Assembly: GCA_018432235.1 (NCBI GenBank)
Contig: JAHDLO010000020.1
Location: 83,961 to 147,960, forward strand
Direction: 5' to 3'
Length of the DNA: 64,000 nt
Source: Clostridiaceae bacterium
Lineage (GTDB): Bacteria; Bacillota; Clostridia; Peptostreptococcales; Natronincolaceae
Part shown: positions 45,257-54,642 of the stretch, piece after piece
Layout: each line of letters begins with the position of its first letter
How positions within the stretch are numbered: position 1 is the first letter of the stretch
Notes under the pieces: generated by a model
What the model was told of the DNA's origin: nothing
The model's input: only the letters and a program-made list of their open reading frames with translations
The model's database searches: none
Made by a program: the position numbers and the translations under genes

Positions 45257-46492
45257 ATGACAAATAAAAAGAGGGTTATTGTGATTGGCGGAGGTGCTGC
45301 CGGTATGACGGCTGCCATAGCGGCTGCCAGAAATAACGCCGAGGTTATCATATTAGAAAGAATGAATCGTGTCGGTAAAAAAATACTGGCAACAGGTAAT
45401 GGTCGATGCAATATTACGAATATACATACCGATATCAAGCATTTTCATGGTAGCAACCCCAAATTTGCCTACGGTGCTCTTGGGCAGTTTGATGTTAGTC
45501 AGACTATGGATTTTTTTGAGTTTTTAGGCGTGCATTGTAAGGTTGAAGAGGGTGGGAAGGTCTATCCCAATTCAGACCAGGCCGGTAGTGTGCTGGAGCT
45601 ATTGAGGTATGAGCTTCAGCAGCTGGGGATACAGGAAATGGTCGAATCGCAGGTTGTAGCCATTAGAAAAGATCGAGAGGGCTTTACAGTAAAGCTTCAG
45701 GACGGCAGTAGTCAAAGGGGCGACAGTGTCATCGTCACCACCGGAGGAAAGGCCAGCCCAAAGCTGGGGGCCAATGGCAGCGGATATACCTTGGTGGAGG
45801 CTCTAGGCCATACGATAGAGGAGCCCTTCCCTGCCTTGGTACAGCTGAGACTGCGGTCAGACTTTTTAAAGCAGCTTTCAGGGGTTAAATTTGTAGGAGA
45901 GGCAGCTCTAGAGGTCAATAACAGCCCACTTCGCATAGAGGGGGGAGAAATTCTTTTTACTGACTATGGTATATCTGGTCCACCTATCCTGCAGCTGAGT
46001 CGTGGTGCCAATGATGAGCTAAGAAAGAAAAATCAACCATGGCTGCAGCTGGATATGTTTCCGCAGCTTAAAAGGGAGGAGCTGAAGGAGCTAGTAGCCC
46101 TTAGGCTGGCCTATCATCCTGAAAAGACGCTAGAGCTTTCCTTTATCGGACTGATCAATAAAAAGCTGATTCCTGTGGTGTTGAGGGAGGCCGGGTGCGG
46201 CAATATCCATAAAAAGGCCAGCGAGGCCTCTGCAAAGGACATTGAAAATATTGTAAGACTATTGAAGAGCTGGCGCTTTCCCATTATTGGCACCCAGTCC
46301 TGGGACAATGCTCAGGTAACGGCAGGCGGAGTGAGGGTAACGGAAATAGATGCTAAGACAATGGCCTCTAAGCTGGTACCGGGTTTATTTTTAGCAGGAG
46401 AGCTTATAGATATAGACGGTGATTGCGGCGGCTTTAATCTGCAATGGGCCTGGTCTTCGGGCTATGTAGCAGGAGAAAATGCCGCAAAATAA
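45257..46492 (+). CDS. HI0933/BaiN-family FAD-dependent oxidoreductase
   Basis: 411 residues. FAD dinucleotide loop VIGGGAAGMTAAIAA at 10-24, RMNRVGKKILATGNGRCNITN near 36-57 and the C-terminal GLFLAGELIDIDGDCGGFNLQWAWSSGYVAG near 377 are typical of the YhiN/HI0933 group. Members bind FAD; their substrate is mostly unknown (one relative, BaiN, acts on bile acids). Expected role: NAD(P)H-linked reductase. Confidence 0.88.
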   Translation: MTNKKRVIVIGGGAAGMTAAIAAARNNAEVIILERMNRVGKKILATGNGRCNITNIHTDIKHFHGSNPKFAYGALGQFDVSQTMDFFEFLGVHCKVEEGGKVYPNSDQAGSVLELLRYELQQLGIQEMVESQVVAIRKDREGFTVKLQDGSSQRGDSVIVTTGGKASPKLGANGSGYTLVEALGHTIEEPFPALVQLRLRSDFLKQLSGVKFVGEAALEVNNSPLRIEGGEILFTDYGISGPPILQLSRGANDELRKKNQPWLQLDMFPQLKREELKELVALRLAYHPEKTLELSFIGLINKKLIPVVLREAGCGNIHKKASEASAKDIENIVRLLKSWRFPIIGTQSWDNAQVTAGGVRVTEIDAKTMASKLVPGLFLAGELIDIDGDCGGFNLQWAWSSGYVAGENAAK

Positions 46493-46527
46493 TCAATATA
46501 GATAACGTAAAGAGAAGGAGAAGAAGA

Positions 46528-48123
46528 ATGCTACGGATTTCTGAAATAAAGCTGCCAATTGATGCGGATAAAGGGGCATTAAAAAATGCGATTATAAAAA
46601 AGCTGCGGGTTTCTGAAGAGGACTTGCTAGAATATAGAATTTTCAAGCAATCCATAGATGCCAGAAAGAAGGAGCAGATATACTTTGTGTATACAATTGA
46701 TGTAAGGGTTGCTTCTGAGGACAGGATACTGTCTAAGCTTAAGGAGCCTGGTATAACAGTTACGCCGGACATGAGCTATCCCAATGTAGACGCGGGAGAC
46801 ATAAGACTTTCTAATCCTCCTGTTGTCATAGGCTCAGGTCCTGCAGGACTGTTTGCCGCATTGCTACTGGCGGAGCGGGGCTATAGGCCCTTGCTGCTGG
46901 AACGAGGAAAGGATGTTGACAACAGAGCAAAGGATATTGAGGGCTTCTGGCAAACAGGAGCTTTAAACCCTGAATCCAATGTGCAATTTGGCGAAGGTGG
47001 AGCTGGAACCTTCTCTGACGGAAAGCTGACGACTCAAATAAAGGACCTTAGATGCCGAAAGGTATTGGAGGAGCTGGTAAAGGCTGGCGCACCGGAGGAG
47101 ATATTATATCATTATAAGCCCCATGTGGGCACCGATATACTGAGAGCTGTAGTGAAGGAAATTCGGCAAAGAATTATTGCTTTAGGTGGAGAGGTCAGGT
47201 TTGAAAGCAAGGTAACAGATTTAAAGAAGGAGACAGATCAGATAGTCGGTGTGCTGGTTAATGACACAGAGCTATTTCCAGCTGAGGCTGTTGTGCTGGC
47301 GGTGGGTCATAGTGCAAGGGATACCTTCAAAATGCTGCATGACAGAGGGGTGAGTATAACTCAAAAACCCTTTTCTATAGGGGTTAGAATAGAGCATCCC
47401 CAAAGCCTGGTGAATAAGAGCCAATATGGTAGCCTAGCAGAAAATCCAAACCTTGGGGCAGCAGACTATAAGCTCTCATATCATGCATCCAATGGTAGGT
47501 CCTGCTATACCTTCTGTATGTGCCCAGGTGGTGTGGTGGTGGCGGCGGCCTCTGAGGAAAACAGGCTGGTGACCAATGGTATGAGCTATCATGCCAGAGA
47601 TAAGGAAAACGCCAATAGTGCATTGCTGGTAGGGGTTGGCCCAGAGGACTTCGGAAGCCAGCATCCTTTGGCTGGTGTTGAGTTTCAAAGGCACTGGGAG
47701 GAACAGGCATTCCTTTTAGGTGGCAGCAGCTATAAAGCACCGGCCCAGCTGGTTAAGGACTTTTTGAAGGATGTGCCCTCCACAGCCATCGGCACTGTAA
47801 AGCCCTCCTATGAGCCTGGGGTTACCTTAACGGATTTAAAGGACTGCCTTCCCGACTATGTTATAGCAGCCATGAAGGAGGGAATTGTGGCGCTGGATAG
47901 GAAGCTGAAGGGCTTTGCCATGGGGGATGCCATAATGACGGGGGTAGAGACCCGAAGCTCCTCGCCAATAAGAATTGTAAGGGATGACGGCTTGGAGAGC
48001 AGTATAAAGGGCTTATATCCCACAGGAGAAGGGGCAGGCTATGCCGGGGGTATCGTATCGGCAGCCGTTGATGGCATCAAGGTGGCAGAGGCGATCATTC
48101 AAAAATATGCTCCCTTAAAATAA
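46528..48123 (+). CDS. FAD-dependent dehydrogenase-like protein (COG2509 type)
   Basis: 531 residues from ATG 46528 after AGAAGGAGAAG. A short N-terminal domain of about 85 residues (EIKLPIDADKGALKNAIIKKL) precedes the FAD loop VIGSGPAGLFAALLLAERG near 108; a GEGGAGTFSDGKLTTQI motif is near 157, CMCPGG near 331 and GEGAGYAGGIVSAAVDG near 500. The family is widespread in bacteria but not characterised. 35 bp after the previous flavoprotein gene. Confidence 0.86.
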   Translation: MLRISEIKLPIDADKGALKNAIIKKLRVSEEDLLEYRIFKQSIDARKKEQIYFVYTIDVRVASEDRILSKLKEPGITVTPDMSYPNVDAGDIRLSNPPVVIGSGPAGLFAALLLAERGYRPLLLERGKDVDNRAKDIEGFWQTGALNPESNVQFGEGGAGTFSDGKLTTQIKDLRCRKVLEELVKAGAPEEILYHYKPHVGTDILRAVVKEIRQRIIALGGEVRFESKVTDLKKETDQIVGVLVNDTELFPAEAVVLAVGHSARDTFKMLHDRGVSITQKPFSIGVRIEHPQSLVNKSQYGSLAENPNLGAADYKLSYHASNGRSCYTFCMCPGGVVVAAASEENRLVTNGMSYHARDKENANSALLVGVGPEDFGSQHPLAGVEFQRHWEEQAFLLGGSSYKAPAQLVKDFLKDVPSTAIGTVKPSYEPGVTLTDLKDCLPDYVIAAMKEGIVALDRKLKGFAMGDAIMTGVETRSSSPIRIVRDDGLESSIKGLYPTGEGAGYAGGIVSAAVDGIKVAEAIIQKYAPLK

Positions 48124-48134
48124 TTGGAGGAAAA

Positions 48135-48542
48135 ATGATGAAGCTGGATAGATGCTGTGGCATAGTAGTGCTAAAGAATAATAAGGTGCTGTTGGGCAAA
48201 AGGTCCGATGGACAGGGCTGGGGTCTGGCAGGGGGAAAGCTGGAGGAAGGCGAGGACTTTTATAGTGCTGCCCTTAGAGAGCTACATGAAGAATTTAATA
48301 TACATGCAGTGGTATTATTGGAGCTGGGAAGAGTTGAGGCCCATGCAAGGGTAAAGGGTGTAGAGACCTTGGTGGCGCCCCTTATTTACCTATGTAGGGC
48401 TTATGATGGGGAACCTAAGGCCGATGGTAAGGAGCTTTCGGCACTTCAATGGTTTACCTATGAGGCGGCGATATCAGAGCTGTCGATGTTTCCACCCTCC
48501 AAAGCCGCATTGCTTGCCTTTAAGGAGGCGATATTGCTGTGA
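48135..48542 (+). CDS. Nudix hydrolase
   Basis: 135 residues with a Nudix box GGKLEEGEDFYSAALRELHEE near 32-52 (pattern Gx5Ex7REUxEExGU, the last position is less standard). It cleaves a nucleoside diphosphate derivative, substrate unknown. The stop overlaps the next start (GTGA). Confidence 0.9.
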   Translation: MMKLDRCCGIVVLKNNKVLLGKRSDGQGWGLAGGKLEEGEDFYSAALRELHEEFNIHAVVLLELGRVEAHARVKGVETLVAPLIYLCRAYDGEPKADGKELSALQWFTYEAAISELSMFPPSKAALLAFKEAILL

Positions 48543-49033
48543 GGCTGGGCATTCTTTCGGATACCCATATAAGCACCGATCTTAAGATATTAGAGGACCT
48601 GGTTGAGGCATTGCAGGATTGTGACCACCTACTGCATGCAGGGGATTACACCTCCTTCGAGGCCCTTGAGGCATTAAGAAGGCATAGGGGCTTTATAGGA
48701 GTTAGAGGAAATGCAGATTTGGATATGGTGAGGCAGCAGCTTAAGGATAAAGAAATTATAGTGCTGGAGGGCTACCGACTGGGGCTGATTCATGGTGACG
48801 GTCTAAAGAAAACCACTGTAGAGCGGGCAATGGAGACATTTAAGGATGACGAGGTGGACATCATCGTATTTGGTCATAGCCATCAGCCTCTGATCCAGAC
48901 TAAAAAGGATATCCTTTTATTAAACCCTGGCTCCCCCACCAATAAAAGAAGGGAAAAATACTATTCCTATATGATTTTGGAGCTTGGCGCATCAGGTATA
49001 GAAGCAAGGCTTTGCTTAAAAGCCTATAAATAA
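48539..49033 (+). CDS. YfcE/MJ0936-type metallophosphoesterase
   Basis: 164 residues from GTG 48539. Metal motifs: ILSDTHIS at 4-11, HAGDYTS near 36, GNAD near 60, GDG near 85 and FGHSHQP near 114. Family members are small Mn-dependent phosphodiesterases. Overlaps the Nudix gene, so they are translated together. Confidence 0.9.
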   Translation: MRLGILSDTHISTDLKILEDLVEALQDCDHLLHAGDYTSFEALEALRRHRGFIGVRGNADLDMVRQQLKDKEIIVLEGYRLGLIHGDGLKKTTVERAMETFKDDEVDIIVFGHSHQPLIQTKKDILLLNPGSPTNKRREKYYSYMILELGASGIEARLCLKAYK

Positions 49034-49048
49034 GGAGGAATTGATGAT

Positions 49049-49540
49049 ATGAGTAGTGGCGGAAAAAAACTGATTGTATTTTATTCTCTTGAAGGGAATA
49101 CGAGGGTTATGGCAGAAGCAATAGCGCAGGCCATTGATGGCACTCTGCTGGAGCTAAAGCCTGTTAAGGATGTTTCCGGCAGCGGCTTTGGTAAATACTT
49201 TTGGGGTGGTAAGCAGGTAATGTTTAAGGAAAAGCCAGAGCTGCAAGCCTTTAACCTCAACCCTGCTGATTTTGATACCATTGTATTAGGTACACCTGTA
49301 TGGGCAAGAAGCTATGCCCCTGCACTGAATACATTCTTACATCAATATCCTTTAACTAATAAAAAAATCGCTCTTTTCAGCTGCTTCGGCGGCTCCAGCG
49401 GTAAAACCTATGATAGTATTAAGCGGCTGATACCGAAGAATAGCTTTATCGGAGAAATAGGCTTTAAGGAGCCCTTGAAGAATCAATTGGAGCAGCAGAA
49501 ACAGCAGGCCATCAATTGGGCTAAGGGTCTGGCCCTTTAA
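49049..49540 (+). CDS. Flavodoxin-family protein
   Basis: 163 residues. FMN phosphate loop SLEGNTRVMAEAIAQ near 13-27 (usually S/TxTGNT) and a GTPVWARSYAPALNTFL segment near 80 that is common in NAD(P)H-quinone-type flavodoxins. It carries FMN and likely reduces small compounds or proteins. Follows the phosphodiesterase gene by 15 bp. Confidence 0.85.
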   Translation: MSSGGKKLIVFYSLEGNTRVMAEAIAQAIDGTLLELKPVKDVSGSGFGKYFWGGKQVMFKEKPELQAFNLNPADFDTIVLGTPVWARSYAPALNTFLHQYPLTNKKIALFSCFGGSSGKTYDSIKRLIPKNSFIGEIGFKEPLKNQLEQQKQQAINWAKGLAL

Positions 49541-49571
49541 GGTAAATTTATCCAGTAAGGGGGACGATCCA

Positions 49572-50027
49572 TTGACTAAGGGAAGTAAACTCAAATTAAG
49601 CAGTCTGCAATTCCTCTACGTCTTAAGTCTAGTGATACCGTTGATACTTATATATATGACAGCACCCACTGCCATAAGAGGCTTAGACCCCTATAGCCTT
49701 TACGATGAATCCACCAGAGGGCTTGCTGAGATTAATTATAATATGTTTCAGGGTATGGTATTGATTTTCTTAAGCATAGTGCTAGAGGGGATATCCACTT
49801 TGATGCATCATCTAGGTGGTAAAGTTGCCTTTTTTTCAAATAGGGCTCTAGACATGGGAATAAGAAGCCTTGTCTTAGGTCTGGCAGCATTGGTAACAAT
49901 GGCGTATTTGTATTTTCTTAGACCAGAGATTGGATTGAGAATGATATTAATGCTGTTAAACCTAAGTATTGCACTTCCATATTGCTTTATGCTTTATAGC
50001 CTAGGTAAATATATAAAGCAAAATTAA
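49572..50027 (+). CDS. Hypothetical membrane protein, four segments
   Basis: 151 residues from TTG 49572 after AGGGGGACG. Hydrophobic stretches at about 12-30, 57-78, 95-112 and 118-140. No motif that I recognise. Probably an integral membrane protein. Confidence 0.6.
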   Translation: MTKGSKLKLSSLQFLYVLSLVIPLILIYMTAPTAIRGLDPYSLYDESTRGLAEINYNMFQGMVLIFLSIVLEGISTLMHHLGGKVAFFSNRALDMGIRSLVLGLAALVTMAYLYFLRPEIGLRMILMLLNLSIALPYCFMLYSLGKYIKQN

Positions 50028-50045
50028 GGATCAGGCAATGCCTTG

Positions 50046-50076
50046 GCCTCCGACGGTAACTGTTGGAGGCTTATTT
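50046..50076 (+). terminator. Terminator after the 49-50 kb genes
   Basis: GCCTCCGAC pairs with GTTGGAGGC (one G-U) around a 7-nt loop (50046-50070), followed by TTATTTA. Confidence 0.7.
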
Positions 50077-50215
50077 ATGTTTTTGTGGGCATTAAAAGCC
50101 ATATAAAAAAAATTATAAACTATTTTTTGACAAAGAAGGAAAATGGAGGGAGAATATTGAACCAACTAAGAGTACTGATTTATCAGTTGATTATAAAAAT
50201 TAAGGAGGAATGTTA
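50077..50215 (+). promoter_or_regulatory. Leader of the SLH nucleotidase gene
   Basis: TTGACA begins about 50128 with a weak -10 about 17-19 bp on. The leader then holds AACTAAGAG and a tight palindrome ACTGAT-TT-ATCAGT (about 50173-50186) before AAGGAGG at 50202-50208. Confidence 0.4.
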
Positions 50216-52213
50216 ATGATCATGGGTAAGAGAAAATTAAGCAGTCTGCTTCTGGCGGCGGTATTAATCCTTGGTCTCTTTGCGCCGATTAATGCTGCCT
50301 ATGCAGAGGAAAGTAAGCCTGTTACCATTCTGGCACAGGAGGAAGGCTCTCAGGGCAATGGCTGGGAGGAAGAGGTTACGCGTGGAGAATTCATTGAGGC
50401 TCTAATTAAGACTTTAGATGTAAGCGTTCCTGAAATCGTAGTAACTGAAGACTACAGGTATACTGATGTTGTAGCTACCTTAGCACCCTATGTTGAGGCT
50501 GCCCATCTGCTGGAGATAACCAATGGCATCAGTGTAGATGTGTTTGGTGCAAATGAAAAGGTAACGAGAGAGCAGGCCTATGTATTTTTAATAAGAGCTT
50601 TAAATTTAGCTGATGACTATACTGTAGATAAGCTGGCGATTTTTAAGGACGCAGACCGAATAAGCACTTGGGCAGAGACTTCTATCGCCGCTGCTGTAGA
50701 ATTGGGCTTAGCTGAAGCCAACACAGATGGCGTCTTCAGGCCAGAGGATGTACTGAAACGCAATGAGATGGCTGAAATACTATATACCTACATGAGGGAT
50801 ATTGATAAAATAACAATTATCCATACCAATGACATCCACGGACGAATTGCGTATGACAAAAACAATGGCGAAATGGGCTTTGGAAAGATCGCCACAATCG
50901 TGGAAAAAACTGAAGCTAAAAACAGCAACACCTTGGTTTTGGATATGGGAGATACCTTCCATGGCACAAACTATGTTACCTTCAATGAAGGCAAAGCTGC
51001 CATCGAGGTAATGAATGCCATTGGCTATCAGGCCATGGTACCCGGCAACCATGACTTTAACTATGGACAGGCGACTTTACTAGCCCTTGCGGAGGAGGCT
51101 GCTTTTCCAATTATTAGCGGCAATATATTAACAGAAGCTGGCGAAGGCTTCTTAAATCCTTACGTCATAGTTGAAAGTATGGGCAAAAGGATAGCGCTAG
51201 TAGGGGTGACAGCCACAGATACGGTGGTTAAAACGCATCCAAATAATGTGGAAGGCTTGACATTTGCCGATGAGGTCGCAATCAGCAATAAGTACGCTAC
51301 AGAGCTAGCGGCCGAGGTTGACCACATTATCTTAATGTCCCATGCAGGGAATGATACCGACGAAAGCATTGCTGCCCAGGTGGCGGGTATTGACTTAATT
51401 CTAGGGGGACACTCCCACTCAACCTATGAAAAGCCCATTAGGATAGGTAGCACCTATGTGACTCAGGCATTTGAGTATGGCAAGGCTGTAGGCATAACCA
51501 ACATATTATATTATAAGGACCAATTTATAGGGATCAACGGATACCTGGCGAGAGACAATAGTCAATTGGAGCCGAAGGCCGAAATCGAGGCTATTATTGA
51601 TAAGTACAGGGTTGAGGTGGAGGAAGCCCTACAGGAGGAAATCTCTGAGGTCTCTGTAGCACTGGAGGGGGCAAGAGAAAAGGTAAGAATTATGGAAACC
51701 AACCTGGGCAATCTGATTGCTGATGCCATGAGGCATAAGGTGGATGCCGATATTGCCTTCCAAAATGGGGGTGGCATCAGGGCCAGTATAGATGTGGGTA
51801 TGGTGACCTTGGAAGAGGTGGTTACGGTACTGCCCTTTACTAATACGGTTGTGAAAATGGAGCTGACGGGAGAGCAAATCAGAAAAAGCCTTGAGTACAG
51901 TGTAAGGCTATACCCGGAGCAAAATGGTGGATTCCTTCATATTTCCGGAATGTCCTTTAGCTTTGACCCAACAAAGGCCGTTGGTGAGCGGGTAGTAGAG
52001 GTACTGGTAGGCGGTGAGGCCTTAGTGGAGGATAAAATCTATACCGTAGCAACCAATGATTTTGTTGCGGTTGGCGGCGATGGCTACGAATGGCTTAAGG
52101 ATGGTAAAATATTGGCCAACACTGGTGAGCTTTTGAGTACTGCATTAATAGAGTATTTGAGATCAGGCGTTGACATTCCTTCAGCAGAGGGTAGGATTGT
52201 TGCGGTAGAGTAG
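50216..52213 (+). CDS. S-layer-anchored 5'-nucleotidase/2',3'-cyclic phosphodiesterase
   Basis: 665 residues from ATG 50216 (AAGGAGG seven bases upstream; ATG 50210 is too near). Signal peptide ends about residue 29 (INAAYAEE). Two to three S-layer-homology repeats follow (about 50-195; VTREQAYVFLIRALNL and FRPEDVLKRNEMAEILYTYM). The metallophosphoesterase domain (about 200-430) has IHTNDIHGRI, DMGDTFHG, PGNHDFNYG and GGHSHS; the C-terminal nucleotidase domain (about 450-665) has LGNLIADAMR, NGGGIRAS, VLPFTN and VGGDGYEWL. It should hydrolyse extracellular nucleotides at the cell surface. Confidence 0.92.
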   Translation: MIMGKRKLSSLLLAAVLILGLFAPINAAYAEESKPVTILAQEEGSQGNGWEEEVTRGEFIEALIKTLDVSVPEIVVTEDYRYTDVVATLAPYVEAAHLLEITNGISVDVFGANEKVTREQAYVFLIRALNLADDYTVDKLAIFKDADRISTWAETSIAAAVELGLAEANTDGVFRPEDVLKRNEMAEILYTYMRDIDKITIIHTNDIHGRIAYDKNNGEMGFGKIATIVEKTEAKNSNTLVLDMGDTFHGTNYVTFNEGKAAIEVMNAIGYQAMVPGNHDFNYGQATLLALAEEAAFPIISGNILTEAGEGFLNPYVIVESMGKRIALVGVTATDTVVKTHPNNVEGLTFADEVAISNKYATELAAEVDHIILMSHAGNDTDESIAAQVAGIDLILGGHSHSTYEKPIRIGSTYVTQAFEYGKAVGITNILYYKDQFIGINGYLARDNSQLEPKAEIEAIIDKYRVEVEEALQEEISEVSVALEGAREKVRIMETNLGNLIADAMRHKVDADIAFQNGGGIRASIDVGMVTLEEVVTVLPFTNTVVKMELTGEQIRKSLEYSVRLYPEQNGGFLHISGMSFSFDPTKAVGERVVEVLVGGEALVEDKIYTVATNDFVAVGGDGYEWLKDGKILANTGELLSTALIEYLRSGVDIPSAEGRIVAVE

Positions 52214-52240
52214 TTGGAGCCATAAGTAATATAGCATAAT

Positions 52241-52353
52241 AAAAACACCCCTTTGATGATGAATATGCCCCTCCTTACGATATACAGTTTTATTATTTTA
52301 ACTGTCTACCATAAGGGGAGCATATCATGAAATTATCGTTGGGGTATTTTTTT
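52241..52353. repeat. Long imperfect inverted repeat between convergent genes
   Basis: AAAAACACCCC at 52241-52251 faces GGGGTATTTTT near 52341-52351; ATATGCCCCTCCTTA faces TAAGGGGAGCATAT; the centre is ACAGTT-ttattatttt-AACTGT. The whole 110 nt can fold. Many mismatches become G-U pairs only in minus-strand RNA, so it suits a transcript from the minus-strand operon. It probably serves as a bidirectional terminator, or is a degenerate mobile repeat. Confidence 0.6.
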
Positions 52354-52366
52354 ATATATTTTGAGA

Positions 52367-53407
52367 CTAGCCCTTTATCTCTCGCTTAATATTCTCTCCA
52401 AAGGCCCTGGCCCTTTCCCTGATGCCTTCAACCTCTAGAATAGCACCCTTGTCATTGGCGGTTGCCATTATTGAGAAATTTGGCGGTAGCTGAAAGCCCT
52501 TGTTGATATTCAGGGCGTCTATTAGCTGTTTGGCTATGGTGTCGCTGCCGGAATTTCCGGAAACGATTACAGAGAAAACAGTTTTATCATAAAACTTTAT
52601 TTTTCGATAAAGGGTTGTGAGTCGATTTATGACTGCTGTTAGATTGGAGGATACAGCGTCGTTATAATTTGGACATATCCATACAAGGGCATCGGCCTTT
52701 TCTATGGCTGGCAAAATTTCCTCAGTCATAACGCCGCCATAATAGCAGCTGTCCTTCAGACCATAGCTGACACAGGCCTTAAAGCTGCAGCCATAGCAAT
52801 CATAGACAGAGCCATTTTCTATATGTATCTCCTCAACATCATAGTCACCAAGCAACTCCTTAATCATAGACCAAAGCATTAGGGTATTGGAGGTGCTCCT
52901 GGTGCTGGAATGCAGCACCACCAGCTTAGGACTTGAAAGGGGCCGGGGATCATAGTCCTGAAGCCGCTGCAGCAGCAGTCTTGCCTGCTGAAGGGATATA
53001 TCCTCCAGGCTCAGGGGAGTGGTCTTCTGCCAGGTGAGAAAATTAGACAAATCCTTTGTGGCCTCAACCATGGAATGACCAATAAATCTACAGCCCAGCT
53101 GGTTAGCAAGAAGGGCGTAATGGGCCGCGGCTGATTTTGTATATAGCTGATTTGGGCTGCTGACCATCAGTGCTGCAGTAGAGCCCTTTAAGGCATGGGG
53201 GCCTCTTTCTGAGAGCGCTTCAAAAACCTCCAGCATTGGTAAATCAAAGCCACTGGAACCCACCTCAACAGCAAATAGCAGCCGTCTATTGGTCAGCTCA
53301 GGTAGACAATCCTTTTCTGTATGCAGATGATGGGGAAGGGGTTTTATAGCCGATAGCATTCTGCTTAGATTTTCCGAGGGTCTGCTGGGGAGTATAACAT
53401 CTATCAT
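52367..53407 (-). CDS. NAD(P)H-dependent FMN-reductase-like protein with extra N-domain
   Basis: 346 residues. The C-terminal 190 residues look like the flavodoxin-fold FMN reductase family: LVVLHSSTRSTSNTLMLW phosphate loop, YDCYGCSFKACVSYG cysteine cluster followed by SCYYGG, and WICPNYNDAVSSNLTAVINRL. The N-terminal 150 residues are not a known domain to me (RLLFAVEVGSSGFDLPML). ATG at 53407 overlaps the previous stop (ATGA). Predicted redox partner in the same operon as the dehydrogenase-like protein. Substrate unknown. Confidence 0.75.
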   Translation of the reverse strand: MIDVILPSRPSENLSRMLSAIKPLPHHLHTEKDCLPELTNRRLLFAVEVGSSGFDLPMLEVFEALSERGPHALKGSTAALMVSSPNQLYTKSAAAHYALLANQLGCRFIGHSMVEATKDLSNFLTWQKTTPLSLEDISLQQARLLLQRLQDYDPRPLSSPKLVVLHSSTRSTSNTLMLWSMIKELLGDYDVEEIHIENGSVYDCYGCSFKACVSYGLKDSCYYGGVMTEEILPAIEKADALVWICPNYNDAVSSNLTAVINRLTTLYRKIKFYDKTVFSVIVSGNSGSDTIAKQLIDALNINKGFQLPPNFSIMATANDKGAILEVEGIRERARAFGENIKREIKG

Positions 53408-54642
53408 ATGATGCTCCTTAAATTGTCGTAGGTGGTATTCAACCTATCGATTAATTGATGTGGCAGTTGAAGGGCCTCTACCTCTGTTCCGGTCGGCAGT
53501 AGTCTATTTTTTGCCCCCATATATACGACCCCCATATAGGTAGCACTATAATGCCATTCACCTCTGATGGTGCTTAATATAGATAGGGCACCGGAGGATA
53601 GGGCAGGAGCGATATATGGCTTAAAGCCAGCTTTTCTCACCTCAAGATTTGCTGCTCTTGCCCTTTCGGTTAGAATTAAGGATTTTTCCTCGTTGTAATT
53701 TGTAATGCTGTCGGCAATTACAAGTCCCTCCCCATGAGGACCATAGGCTCTGCCATCCGCTTTATAGTGGATTAAATCTGTGCTTTTTTCTGCGTAATAT
53801 AGGGCTCTGGCATTCATTACCCCCAAGCCATAGCCTCTGATTTGCTCAGGGGACAGTCCCCTTCCGGAAGCCTTTAGACTGCCTTCATTCCCAGCCACTA
53901 ATGCAGCCTTACATAGTAAATCCACCGGGTCTGAGACAACGGCAAATATACCCCTGAAGCCCTTTTCAGCTGCCAATGCAGCATATTCTGAAATGATTTT
54001 AGCATTGGCTTCAAATTGTGCCATTCTGACATCGGTGGCCTCTTCGCCGATAGCCGGAACTCTGGCAGCGATACAGAAGACAAACATATCACAGTTGAAT
54101 ATATCCTCATATGCCACAGGAAAAACTGAAGGTCTTCTGCTCTGTTGAAAATCATTAATTTGATTGATTTCATATTCCCACCGATGCAGCTTATTTTCAT
54201 CCCTATCATAAATACCAATAGAATCGATGCTATGTCCCCCCAGCAGCCTCAGCCCTACCAACAGACTGCCGCCAACATCTCCGAGTCCAGCCAGATTAAT
54301 TCTCCAGCTGTCGGGATGCTTCGCCTCCAATAGCTGCTGCCAATCCGGGTATTCAGTATTTATTACAGAAACACCTCTCATGTTTATCCTTTCCTGAAGC
54401 CAGTCGGGTAAAAGCGGCCCTTCAGCAGGCTGCTTCAGCAGGAGATCTAAGCCCTCTTTCTTAGAGGTAAGCAGAGCTGAATCAGAAAGACAGAATTGCT
54501 GCCTTGACTCAAGGTAGGGCATTTTTTTGAGAAAATATAGTATGCCGTCACCCTCGGCGGCCTCTTCCTCAGTAATAGGGGTAAGGCCGGTATATGCCTC
54601 AAGGGAAAGGAGACATTTATTTTTGTAACGATAATAATGCAT
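53404..54642 (-). CDS. Lactate/malate-dehydrogenase-like protein with long N-terminal extension
   Basis: 412 residues; ATG 54642 is chosen because GGAGGG lies before it. Residues 1-110 form an extension not found in ordinary LDH/MDH. NAD loop GLGDVG is at 119-124, VVSDPVD resembles the VVTNPVD catalytic loop with Asp in place of Asn, RVPAIGEEATDVRM matches the substrate-arginine region, and GPHGEG aligns with the catalytic-histidine motif GEHGDS. So catalysis is possible, substrate unknown. The start lies inside the 3' end of the giant gene, showing tight coupling. Confidence 0.75.
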   Translation of the reverse strand: MHYYRYKNKCLLSLEAYTGLTPITEEEAAEGDGILYFLKKMPYLESRQQFCLSDSALLTSKKEGLDLLLKQPAEGPLLPDWLQERINMRGVSVINTEYPDWQQLLEAKHPDSWRINLAGLGDVGGSLLVGLRLLGGHSIDSIGIYDRDENKLHRWEYEINQINDFQQSRRPSVFPVAYEDIFNCDMFVFCIAARVPAIGEEATDVRMAQFEANAKIISEYAALAAEKGFRGIFAVVSDPVDLLCKAALVAGNEGSLKASGRGLSPEQIRGYGLGVMNARALYYAEKSTDLIHYKADGRAYGPHGEGLVIADSITNYNEEKSLILTERARAANLEVRKAGFKPYIAPALSSGALSILSTIRGEWHYSATYMGVVYMGAKNRLLPTGTEVEALQLPHQLIDRLNTTYDNLRSII

